From positions 124,001 through 188,000 of the forward strand of contig DFHG01000009.1 in NCBI GenBank assembly GCA_002372615.1: a stretch of DNA of 64,000 bases. Reading direction: 5' to 3'. The position numbers and the translations under genes are program-made. Positions 12,136-22,500 of this stretch are shown here, piece by piece. Below the pieces are notes generated by a model. It worked only from the letters and a program-made list of their open reading frames with translations, did no database searches and was not told where the DNA came from. The stretch comes from Mycoplasmataceae bacterium UBA3729. Its GTDB lineage: Bacteria; Bacillota_I; Bacilli_A; Mycoplasmatales; Mycoplasmoidaceae. Position 1 is the first letter of the stretch. The number at the start of each line of letters is the position of its first letter.

Positions 12136-15100
12136 ATGAAAAATGATAAGAAAGTTAATAAAATTTGCATTGATGCAAATACTGCAGTAGGTTATGTTGG
12201 CTATGCTTTTAGTGAAGTAGCATGCATATACCCAATTACTCCATCTTCAGTAATGGCTGAAGTAAATGATGAAAAATCTTCAATAAAAGAAAAAAACTTA
12301 TTTGGTGAAGTTGTAAAAGTAGTTGAATTACAAAATGAGAAAGGTGCTGCTGGAGCTGTTCATGGTAGTTTAGCAGCAGGTGCATTAACAACAACTTATA
12401 CAGCAAGTCAAGGTTTATTATTAATGATTCCAAATATGTATAAGATAGCTGGTGAAATGCTACCATCTGTATTCCATGTTTCCGCTCGTGCACTTGCTAG
12501 TCATGCATTGAGTATTTTTGGTGATCATTCAGATGTTATGGCAACTCGTCAAACAGGTTTTTGTATTTTAGCTTCTAATAATGTTCAAGAAGCAATGGAT
12601 TTAGCAATTATTTCACATGTTTCTACATATAAAGCTTCTTTACCTTTTTTACATTTCTTTGATGGGTTTAGAACATCACATGAAATCAATAAAATTGAAA
12701 ATGTTCCTTATGAAATAATGAAAAAACTTCTCCCTTTAAAAGAGATTAAGCAATTCAGAGATAGAGGTCATAACCCAGTTCACCCTATTCAAACTGGTAC
12801 AGCTCAAAACCCTGATATTTTCTTTCAAAATAGAGAAGCATGCAACATTTACTATGATCAAGTTTATGATAAAGTACTTAAAACAATGAATGATTTTGCA
12901 AAATTGACAGGTCGTCAATATAAACCATTCATGTATTTAGGTGCAAAAGATGCAACTGATGTAATAGTATTAATGGGTAGTGCATGTGATACAGCTGAAG
13001 AAGTAACTAAACATTTAAATAAAAACGGTGAAAAAACTGGTGTATTGAAAGTTCACTTATATCGTCCATTTAATGCAAAAGCGTTTGTTGAATCATTACC
13101 TAAAACAACAAAACATATTACTGTATTAGATAGAACTAAAGAACCAGGTGCTGCTGGTGAACCATTATATGTTGATGTAATGGCTGCTTTGAATGATCAA
13201 CATATTAATAATATTGAAGTATTTGGTGGTAGGTATGGTTTAGGTGGTAAAGATATTACTCCTGAAAATTTCTTAAGTATCTTTGAAAATATGTCAAATA
13301 CTCATCCACTTAATCATTTTTCAGTTGGTATTAACGATGATGTAACTAAATTATCATTACCTGCACCAAAGAAATTGAAAATTGCAAAAGATGATATTTA
13401 TGAATGTATATTCTACGGTTTAGGTTCAGATGGTACAGTTTCAGCTAACAAGAGCAGTATTAAAATTATTGGTGAAGAAACAGATAATTACATTCAAGGT
13501 TACTTTGAATATGATTCAAAGAAATCTGGTAGTTTAACTCGTTCACATTTAAGAATGAGTAGTAAAGTTATTAAAATGCCATATTTAATTGATAAAGCAG
13601 ATTTTATTGCTATTCACAATTATGCATTTATTAACCAATATGATATTTTAAAATACTTGAAACCAAATGGAACTGTATTATTAAATACAACATTAAGTTT
13701 TGAACAACTAGGTAAGGAATTACCAGAAAGTTTTAAAAAACAATTAAAAATATTAAAAGCTAAGTTACATGTTATTCCTGCAAACAATGTTGCATTAGAA
13801 GCAGGATTAAGAAATAGAATTAATGTTATTATGCAAGCATGTTTCTTTAAATTAACAAACATTATTGATTACAAACTTGCTGAAAGTGAAATGAAAAAAT
13901 TCGCTTACAAATCATATAGCAAAAAAGGTGATGCAATTGTTCAAGCTAACTACAAAGGTATTGATATGGCAACTACTCAATTAAAAGAAATTGATGTAAA
14001 TAAATTATGTGCGATTAAATCACAATCACTTGACAAAAAAGAAATTATTGATAAATATTTCAAAAAATTTATTAAACCTATTTCTATTGGTGAAGGTAAC
14101 ACACTTCCTGTTTCTACTTTTGATGCGAGTGGCACAGTACCTACGGATACAACAAAATTTGAAAAACGTGGTATTGCTTTAAATGTTCCTGTTTGAGATC
14201 CAAGTAAATGTATTCAATGTGGTCAATGTACAATGGTTTGTCCACATGCAGCAATTCGTCCACAATTATTAGATGAAAAAGCAATGAAATTAAAACCTAA
14301 TTCATTAAAAACAGCTAATGCAATGGGTATTAATGGTAAACAATATGTTGTTCAATGTTCTCCATTAGATTGTACAGGTTGTGAATCATGTGCTCGTGTT
14401 TGTCCAGCAAAAGAAAAAGCACTTGTAATGAAACCATTGCATGAAGTTCAAAAAGAACAAATTGCAAATTATGAATTCACTAATAGTTTACCAATCGTTA
14501 CTGATATTCCGTTTAAACATGATACAGTTAAAGGTCTTCAATTTAGTAAACCTTATTTTGAATTCCATGGTGCATGTAGTGGATGCGGTGAAACTCCATA
14601 TATTAAAGTATTAACACAATTATTTGGTAAAAATTTATTAATTGCTAATGCTACTGGTTGTTCATGTATTTATGGTGGTAGTGCTCCTACTTGTCCTTAT
14701 ACTAAAGATGAAGACGGTAATGGTCCAAGTTGAGGCAATTCATTATTTGAAGATAATGCTGAATTTGGATATGGAATGAAATTAGCTTCTGATTTCCGCC
14801 GTAATGGTGCATTTAAATTATTAGATGAATTAAAAACTAAAGAAATTTCATCTAAATTAAAACAAGCAATTGAAAATATGCAAACAAATAAAGAAAATAC
14901 TTCTTTATCTAATGTTGCATCAAAACATTTGATTGATGCTTTAAAAAATGAAAAAGTTCTTGATTCTGAAACAAAAGAATTAATTAATAAAGCAATCAAT
15001 AATGCTGATCAATATCCAAGAAAAGTTGTATGATTAGTTGGTGGTGATGGTTGGAGTTATGATATTGACTATGATGGAGTTGATCATGTATTAGCTTCAA

Positions 15101-15657
15101 ATGAAAATATTAATATTTTAATTCTAGATACTGAAGTATATTCAAATACTGGTGGTCAATCTTCAAAAGCTACACCAGCTGGTAGTGTTGCTAAATTTGC
15201 TGCAAATGGTAAATCAACTCGTAAAAAAGATATTGGTCAAATGGCTATGACATATAAAAATATATATGTTGCTCAAGTTGCAATGGGAGCAAATCCTCAA
15301 CAATTAATTAATGCTTTAGTAGAAGCTGAAGCATATAATGGTCCAAGTTTGGTAGTTTGTTATTCTCCATGTATCAACCATGGTATTAATATGTCAAATT
15401 CTCAACTTGAAGAAAAGCGTGCAGTTCAATCAGGTTATTGAAACTTATATCGATATAATCCTGTAAAAAAAGACAATCCTTTAACAATTGATAATCCTGC
15501 TGATCCAACATTAGATTATCGTGAATTCCTAGTTGGTGAAAACAGATATGCATCATTATTAAAGAAAAATCCTGATTGTGCAGAAAAGTTATTTGCTGCT
15601 TCAAGACAAGAAGCTTATGAACGTAAGGATGCATTAAAACAACTTTGCAAAAAATAA
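12136..15657 (+). CDS. nifJ: Pyruvate:ferredoxin (flavodoxin) oxidoreductase, single-chain
   Basis: Oxidatively decarboxylates pyruvate to acetyl-CoA and reduces ferredoxin or flavodoxin. The 1173-residue chain has the complete fused order of the homodimeric enzyme: N-terminal pyrimidine-binding domain starting near YPITPSS, transketolase-C-like domain, two 4Fe-4S clusters (C692/695/698/702 and C746/749/752/756), then the TPP domain with C814, C817, C842 or C844, and C1079 for the proximal cluster, and the GGDGWSYDI and NTGGQSSK motifs. Three or more TGA codons are read as Trp. No pyruvate dehydrogenase genes are in the window; acetate kinase at 25356 would conserve the acetyl-CoA energy. The stop overlaps proS by one base (TAATG). 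Confidence 0.95.
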
Positions 15658-17075
15658 TGCAAAAAATAATAAAACGATCTGAAAATTTTAGTGAATGATA
15701 TACAAGTTTAATTAAAGCAGCTAAATTAGCTATATATTCTTCCATTAAAGGTGAAATAATTATTCAACCTAATGGTTGGAAAATATGAACTTTAATCCAA
15801 TCTGAATTAAATCAAAGGTTTGCTAAATTATCAATTGAAAATTTAGCTTTGCCAACTTTTATTAAATATTCTGAATTCACCAAAGAAATGAAGCATATGG
15901 ATGGTTTTGCCCCTGAGGCGTTTATTGTTACAAAAAAAGGTAATGAGACTCTCGCTGATCCTTATATTATTAGACCAACAAGCGAAGTATTATTTTGTGA
16001 ATATTTTAAACAAATAACAAACTCATATAATGATTTACCAATTAAAGTTAATCAATGATGTAATGTATTTCGTGCAGAAAAGAATACTCGCCCTTTTTTA
16101 AGAACAAGCGAATTCTTTTGACATGAATTTCATTCAATACATTCTACTAAAACTGAAGCCAAAAATATGGCATTAACAATGTTTAATCTTTATGCAGATT
16201 TTTTTAAAGAATTTTTATTAATCCCTGGCATTAAAGGTGAAAAAACAATTGGTGAAAGATTTGCTGGAGCTGATAATACATATACAATTGAAGCATTAAT
16301 GCAAGACAATCAAGCATTACAATCATGCACTTCACATTATCTTGCACAAAACTTCAGTAAAATTTATGGTATTACTTTTCAAAATAAGAGCAACCAAAAA
16401 GAATATGTATATCAGACTTCTGCTGGTTTAAGTACAAGAATCATTGGTGGACTAATTATGACTCATTCTGATGATCATGGCCTAGTTTTACCATTCAATC
16501 TTGCTCCTATTCAAATAGCTATTTTGCCTATCATGATGGAGAAGAATAAAAATATCTTATCTTGTTGTAAGAAAATATTTACTAAATTAAATAAAAAATA
16601 TCGTGTTAAATTAGATGATTCAAATAATGGTTTAGGTTATAAAATTTCTGAACAAGAAGTTTTAGGTACACCTTTTTCAATCATTATTGGTAATAATGAT
16701 CTAAATAATAATCAATTTACTTTATTTAGAAGAGATTTAAATACTAAAGCAGTTTATAAAATTAGTGAATGTGAAAAAATTATTGATCAGTTAATTTCTA
16801 TTTATCAAAATGAGTTATATTCACGTGCTAAAAAGCATTTAGATAGTAATATTATTAAAGTTAATTCATTATCTGAATTTGAAAAATCAATTAAAAAATA
16901 TGGTTTTATTTTAGCCCCATGAGGTGGTGATGCACTTGATGAAGCAAAATTAAAACAAAAATATAGCATTACTCCTAGATGTATTGAATCTGAAATTGTT
17001 AATAATCATAATATTAATTGCTTTTTTACTAACAAAAAAGCTAAATATTGAGTATATTTTGCAAGAGCTTATTAA
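15657..17075 (+). CDS. proS: Prolyl-tRNA synthetase (short, eukaryote/archaeal-like type)
   Basis: Class II aminoacyl-tRNA synthetase charging tRNA-Pro. Motif 2 is seen as VFRAEKNTRPFLRTSEFFWHE and motif 3 in GLSTRIIGGLIMTHSDDHG, with IRPTSEV before them. 472 residues and no insertion editing domain, the shorter form usual in mycoplasmas. It begins in the stop of the PFOR gene, so the two are translationally linked although functionally unrelated. Confidence 0.92.
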
Positions 17076-17094
17076 TATATAATAGTTAATATAT

Positions 17095-17358
17095 ATGAAA
17101 ACTACTATTGTAAAAATTGTTGATCCTATTGGAATTCATGCACGACCAGCAAGTCTTATTGTTAATGAAGCAACAAAATATAAAAGTGATATTACATTTA
17201 ATGTAGCTGATAAAACAGCAAATGCAAAATCACTTATTAATTTAATGTCTTTAGGTATAAGAACTAATACTAAAGTTACTATTAAGGCTATTGGTTTTGA
17301 TGAAGATCAAGCGATTAATGCAATTCAAAAAGTAATGAAAGATACAAAGCTTATATAG
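17095..17358 (+). CDS. ptsH: HPr phosphocarrier protein of the PTS
   Basis: Relays phosphate from enzyme I to sugar-specific EIIA. His15 sits in GIHARPAS and the regulatory serine is at position 46 (AKSLINLMSLG), so the HPr kinase/phosphatase site is conserved as well. 87 residues. crr follows 19 bases downstream. Confidence 0.96.
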   Translation: MKTTIVKIVDPIGIHARPASLIVNEATKYKSDITFNVADKTANAKSLINLMSLGIRTNTKVTIKAIGFDEDQAINAIQKVMKDTKLI

Positions 17359-17377
17359 TTATATAAGGAATTTATTT

Positions 17378-17842
17378 ATGTGTACAAAAGTTGTATATTC
17401 ACCAGTAAATGGTAATGTTATCACTACTAATAAAATTAAAGATGATGTTTTTGGTAGTAACACATTAGGTGAAGGATTTGGTATTATCCCAAAAGATGGT
17501 AAGTTTGTTGCACCTATAGCTGGTGAAGTTACATTATGTGAAGGTCATGCTTTTTCTATTAAATCAAATGATAATGTAGAGGTTTTAGTGCATATTGGTA
17601 TTGAAACAGTTTCTATTAAACCAGAAGATAAAGCACAAATATTTAAATATTCATGCAAAGTTGGCGACAAAGTTAATATTAAAGATCATATTGGAGAAGT
17701 TGATATTGAAAAAATTAAACAATTAGGTTTTGATATAACAACTCCAGTAATTGTTTTGAAAAATCCTGAAAAATCTCGAAGTATAATGATTGAACATATT
17801 GGTGAATCTTTAGCTGGTGATTCAATATTGTCAATTGAATAA
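17378..17842 (+). CDS. crr: PTS glucose-type EIIA component
   Basis: Stand-alone EIIA(Glc)-like domain, 154 residues. The phosphate-accepting histidine is H72 in VLVHIGIETV and the supporting histidine is H57 in CEGHAFSIK; the GEGFGIIP start of the domain and GDSILS end are present. It takes phosphate from HPr encoded immediately upstream. No membrane EIIBC partner is in the window, so the sugar cannot be read from context. Confidence 0.92.
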   Translation: MCTKVVYSPVNGNVITTNKIKDDVFGSNTLGEGFGIIPKDGKFVAPIAGEVTLCEGHAFSIKSNDNVEVLVHIGIETVSIKPEDKAQIFKYSCKVGDKVNIKDHIGEVDIEKIKQLGFDITTPVIVLKNPEKSRSIMIEHIGESLAGDSILSIE

Positions 17843-17884
17843 TAAATTTTAATAGTTATTGCTTAAAATAAGATATTTAATTTC

Positions 17885-17912
17885 TTGACATAAATATCTT
17901 TATCACTATATT
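17885..17912 (+). promoter_or_regulatory. Sigma-70-type promoter for tsf
   Basis: A perfect TTGACA (17885-17890) is followed after 16 bases by TATATT (17907-17912), about 19 bases before the tsf start. A second TATAAT at 17915-17920 is too far from the -35. This is the best promoter match seen in the core region and would drive tsf-pyrH. Confidence 0.7.
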
Positions 17913-17930
17913 AATATAATTAATGTAATT

Positions 17931-18806
17931 ATGGCAAACACAGAATTAATTAAAAAACTAAGAGATATGACACAAGCTGGAGTAATGGATGTTATGAAAG
18001 CTTTAAAAGAAAACAATGATGATTTAGATAAAGCAGCACAATGACTTCGTGAAAAGGGGATTGCAAAAGCAAGTAAAAAATCTGGTGCGATTGTTACTGA
18101 AGGTATTGTTAAGGCATTAGTTAGAGATAACTATTCGGTAATTATTGAAATTAATTCACAAACAGATTTCGTTGCTAAGAATGATCAATTTGTTTCATTT
18201 GTTAGTGATTTATGTAAACAAGTTGAAATATGTAAACCTAAAAATCTCGATGCAATTGAACAATTAAAATTATCAAATGGTAAAACAGTACATGATGAAT
18301 GTATTAATTTAACTGCAGTAACTGGTGAAAAAATTGTTGTAAGAAGAGCAACAATTGTTGAAAAAGCAAATGATGAAATGTTCCAAATTTATGAACATTT
18401 TAATAATAAAATTGCTGTTATTGTTAAATTTTCAAATAATATAAATCATGAAACAGCTAAACAAATTGCAATGCATATAGCAGCAATGAATCCTAAATTT
18501 GTTTCAATAAAAAATGCTGATCAAGAATGAATTAAAAATGAAACTGAGATTTTAAAAAAACAAACATTGGCTGAAGGTAAACCTGCTGATCGTGTTGATA
18601 TGATTGTTAAAGGAAGAATTAATAAATCATTAGCAGAAGTTTGTTTAGAAGAACAAAATTTTATTTCAGATCCATCTAAAAAAATTAAAGATTTATTAAA
18701 TGAAAACAAATCAACAATTGCACAATTTATAAGATTTGAAGTAGGCGAGGGTATTGAAAAGAAAACATCAAATTTTGCTGATGAAGTAATGCAACAAATG
18801 CGATAA
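17931..18806 (+). CDS. tsf: Elongation factor Ts
   Basis: Nucleotide exchange factor for EF-Tu. The N-terminal UBA-like segment LIKKLRDMTQAGVMDVMKAL and the TDFVAKND core motif are clear; the C-terminal half has the coiled-coil dimerisation region. 291 residues. The usual upstream rpsB is not here: crr lies upstream, so tsf has been separated from rpsB, and its own promoter precedes it. Confidence 0.95.
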
Positions 18807-18816
18807 GAGGTGAATA

Positions 18817-19527
18817 ATGAAAAAAACTATTTTGATCAAAATTAGTGGTGAATCATTAAGAGATAATGATTGCAATTTAAGTATTGATAAATTGAATGAT
18901 CTTGCTCGACAAATAAAAATCATTATTAAAAAATATAATGTAGGTATTGTTCTTGGTGGCGGCAATATTCTACGCGGTGCAAAAATTTGTAATAAATATT
19001 TGACACGTGTAACATCTGATCAAATGGGAATGTTATCTACTTCAATTAATTCACTAGCATTAAGAGATGTATTAGCAAATAATGGAATTGATGTTGAGTT
19101 ATTGTCACTAATTCCTATGCCAACAATTTGTAAAACATATATGCCAGGAGAGGTAAAAAATATTTTAGCCTCTAACAAAGTAATAATTTTTTCTGGTGGG
19201 ACTGGTAATCCATTTTTTTCAACTGATACCGGTATTGCTTTAAGAATTTTAGAAACAAATTCATCAATAGTATTAATGGGTAAAAATGGTGTTGATGGAG
19301 TTTATTCTGCTGATCCAAAAATTAATAAAAATGCAAAGCATTATAATAATATTTCATTTGATAATATTTTAAAATATAATTTAAAAGTTATGGATTTAAC
19401 AGCAACTTCATTATTGATAAATAGTAAAGTTGAAATGTATGTATTTAATGCTGATAGAAAAAATTCATTAATTGATGCATTGAATAAAAAAATTCCAATA
19501 ACAATAATATCATGAAAGGGAAAATAA
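18817..19527 (+). CDS. pyrH: UMP kinase
   Basis: Converts UMP to UDP. Amino acid kinase fold: KISGESL near the N-terminus, LGGGNILRG, and the nucleotide-binding MGKNGVDGVYSADPK. 236 residues with a TGA(Trp) near the end. AGAGGTG precedes ATG 18817. Next in order after tsf as in other Firmicutes and Mollicutes. Confidence 0.95.
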
Positions 19528-19529
19528 AT

Positions 19530-19688
19530 ATGGCTAAAAAAACTGTAAAAAAATCAACAAAGAAAGTTACAAAAAAAGTTGCAAAGAAAACTGCAAAGAA
19601 ACCTGTAAAAAAATCATGTGGATGCAAAAAATCATGTTGCTGCAAAAAACAGCAAAAAAAAGTTTCTAAGAAAACAAAAAAAAGATAG
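19530..19688 (+). CDS. Tiny Lys-rich protein with cysteine cluster
   Basis: A 52-residue protein begins two bases after pyrH. The first ~28 residues are repeats of the type VKKS/TKKV/AKKT, resembling the tails of bacterial histone H1-like proteins; the middle carries CGCKKSCCCKK, five cysteines within ten residues. No family recognised. The composition suggests nucleic-acid binding and possibly metal binding; both are inference. It ends 12 bases before a terminator, so it is the last gene of the tsf-pyrH unit. ATG start and reading frame are uninterrupted. Confidence 0.6.
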   Translation: MAKKTVKKSTKKVTKKVAKKTAKKPVKKSCGCKKSCCCKKQQKKVSKKTKKR

Positions 19689-19700
19689 TTTTTAAAAATT

Positions 19701-19757
19701 AAAAAGTTGTATGTTATCTGAGATATAGTGAAATTATATTTCCATACAACTTTTTTT
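19701..19757 (+). terminator. Rho-independent terminator after the tsf-pyrH unit
   Basis: The arms AAAAAGTTGTATG (19701-19713) and CATACAACTTTTT (19743-19755) are perfectly complementary over 13 bp and end in a run of seven T. The 29-base loop is long for a terminator. It separates the tsf unit from frr. Confidence 0.7.
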
Positions 19758-19776
19758 ATGCTATTAATATATTAAT

Positions 19777-20328
19777 ATGGAATGAAAAGATTTACAAACA
19801 AAATTTGAAGAACAAGCAAATAAATCAATTAAATGAATTAATAACGAATATAGTTTAATTAATTCTGGACGTATTAGCTTGTCTATATTTAATAATGTAA
19901 AAGTTGCTGCATATGATAGTATGATGCCTTTAAATCAAGTTTCAAACATTCAAATTGTTAATGCTACACAAGTTGTTATTAAACCTTATGATATGAGTTT
20001 AATTCAAGAAATTGCTAAAGGGATCTATCAAGCAAACTTAAATGTTAACCCTATTGTTAATGCTGATTGTATAAGAATTAATTTTGCTCCACAAACAGAA
20101 GAAAGTAGAAAATTAAATGTTAAAAAGGCAAAACAAATTTTAGAATCAGCAAAAATAAAAATTAGAGATGTTCGAAAAAACATTCAATCACTTTATAAAA
20201 ATAATGATGAAATAAGTGAAGATCTAATTCATTATTTTGAAGATGAATTAAATAAAATTACTAAAAAATACAATAATGATTTAGAAAATATTTTTAATAA
20301 AAAAGAAAAAGAATTAATGTCTTTATAG
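19777..20328 (+). CDS. frr: Ribosome recycling factor
   Basis: Splits post-termination ribosomes together with EF-G. The signature INSGRIS (usually LRTGRAS), the IVIKPYDM block and the PQTEESRKLNVKKAKQ hinge are present. 183 residues; TGA codons at residues 3 and about 21 are read as Trp. ATG 19777 chosen because it gives the full N-terminal helix. Confidence 0.93.
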
Positions 20329-20332
20329 CTGC

Positions 20333-21403
20333 ATGAAAGAAAATAAAAAAATTAATGTTGAAAATTTAAATAATCGTACTAAAGGGGCAATATTTTTAGT
20401 TTTATATTGATTAATTATTATTTCATTAATTTTGCTTTCTGATGCTAGTGGTTTAACAATTAAATATTTTGGCGACCATAAATATCTACCATTTATATTT
20501 TTCAATACCTTTTTATTATTGAATTCAGTAATAATTTATTTTATATCCAAAGAGATTAATCAAACTTTTTTACCAAAACATAGTCTTTTAAGCAATTTAT
20601 TTATTTTTTTTATTATTTCTATGTTTACTTTGGGAAATATTTATTCATATATCTTAGTACCATATGATTTTATAAGTGATACAAAACAAATTAGAATAAT
20701 TTTTGCAATTCTTTCGACTTTATCAATCGCTACAGTTTATCTAATAATGTTCATTTATTTTTTATATTACAAAATTGGTTTAAAGAAATCATTATATGGT
20801 GCTTTATGTGCTACAATAGTAATATTTTTTTTAATTAGCTTTTGTTATTTATCAATACTTAGATATGTTTATTTAATAATTCTTTTATTTATTATTCCAG
20901 TTATTAATGACACATTCGCATATTTTGGTGGTAATTTTTTTGGTAAACATAAAATGTGCGCCAATTTAAGTAAAAACAAAACATGAGAAGGTTTTTTTAC
21001 TGGAATTATTTTTTCAATAATAACTGCAATAATTTTTATTTTAATGTTTTTTATTAATGCACAAAGTAATCTTAATAAATCTATTCTTTGATCTATGTAT
21101 GGATGACAAATAAATAATATTTGTTATGACAATTTTTTTTATGATGGTAAATGATGAGTTACTATTATATTTTCAATATTAATTTTAAACATCATTTCTC
21201 CATTTTCAGATTTATTGTTTAGTAAATTTAAAAGAGTTTGTCAGGTTAAAGATTTTAGTAATTTGATCAAAGGACATGGAGGAATTCTTGATAGGATAGA
21301 TTCATTATCTCTAGTCTTTGTTTCTTATTTTCTCATTTCGTTAATAATTAATGTATCTTTAAGTAATAATTTATTACAATTTGTTAACATATGCGCATAT
21401 TAA
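20333..21403 (+). CDS. cdsA: Phosphatidate cytidylyltransferase (CDP-diglyceride synthase)
   Basis: Makes CDP-diacylglycerol for phospholipid synthesis in the membrane. Eight or so hydrophobic segments precede the C-terminal CdsA signature KDFSNLIKGHGGILDRIDS. 356 residues with several TGA(Trp). The order frr-cdsA-dxr copies the Bacillus frr-uppS-cdsA-dxr cluster with uppS missing. Overlaps dxr by 13 bases. Confidence 0.92.
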
Positions 21404-22485
21404 TATTTGGTGCTACCGGTTCTATTGGTCAATCAACAATAGAATTAATAAAAAAATACAGTAGAAGATATCATCTTGTTGGGATTAGTTATTTCCATAA
21501 TTGTAAATTAGCATATAAAATCAAAAAACAATTTAATTTAAGAAATAATCAGGTTTTTTGTTCACTAAATAAAGATGATAATCAAATAAACAATTTTATT
21601 AAAGTAAATAAACCCGATATTATTGTTAATGCAATTAGTGGATTAAGTGGATTGAAATACACCATGTTATCAATTGAAAACAAAATAGATATAGCTTTAG
21701 CTAACAAAGAATCATTAGTTTCTGCTGGTAAATTTATTATGCAGCTTGCTCAGAAAAATAAAGTTCATATTTATCCAATTGATTCTGAACATTCATCATT
21801 GTCATATTTATTGAATGTTAATAAAAAAAATAGTATTAAACATTTGATGATTACAGGTTCTGGTGGTCCATTTTTTCATTATTCAGCGAATCAATTAAAA
21901 AGTGTTTCTTATAATGATGCAATTAACCACCCAAATTGGAAAATGGGAAATAAAATTAGTATTGATTCTTCTACTTTAATTAATAAAGCATTTGAATTAG
22001 TAGAAGCATATTGACTTTTTCCAAAATATAAAACTGTAGCTATTAATGACCCATTTTCACAAATTCATTCTGGTATCATTTATAAAAATGATACAGGGAT
22101 AGTATTTAAATCAAAACCTGATATGAAAATGTTTATTGAAATGGCATTAAATAAATTTAAATGTTTAAAAAAGTTCGACAAACACATTGAATTTTTAGAT
22201 TTGAATGAAGTTCATACTCTTCTAAGTAATTCATTATTTCATAATTATTTATTAGGTTTGAATTATGCAAAACTAATTATTGAAAATATTAATACTGCTA
22301 TTCCACCAATTATTTGTATTGCTGATGAAATATCAATAAATAAATTTAAAAATAATGAAATTAAATTTTTGCAAATTTATACTTTTATTGATAAGCTAGT
22401 TAATAGTTACAAATCATTTAATATTAAATCACCATCTGATATTTTTAATTTATATTGGTTAATAAATTCATCATTAAGGAAATAG
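21391..22485 (+). CDS. dxr: 1-deoxy-D-xylulose 5-phosphate reductoisomerase
   Basis: NADPH-dependent second step of the MEP isoprenoid pathway. Visible are GATGSIGQST (NADPH loop), ALANKESLVSAG, the metal-binding IDSEHSS, and the flexible-loop TGSGGPF and NHPNWKMG motifs. 364 residues. It implies that this wall-less organism keeps de novo isoprenoid synthesis. Starts inside the end of cdsA. Confidence 0.94.
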
Positions 22486-22500
22486 TAAAATATACATGTT

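Noticed and set aside
12236..12493. Open frame on the minus strand inside the PFOR gene
   Set aside because: It is fully covered by the well-supported PFOR coding sequence and its protein is low-complexity Leu/His-rich, typical of an antisense shadow.
19445..19645. Minus-strand frame rich in Phe over the Lys-rich small gene
   Set aside because: It is the complement of AAA/AAG runs; the plus-strand frame follows pyrH by two bases and ends before a terminator.
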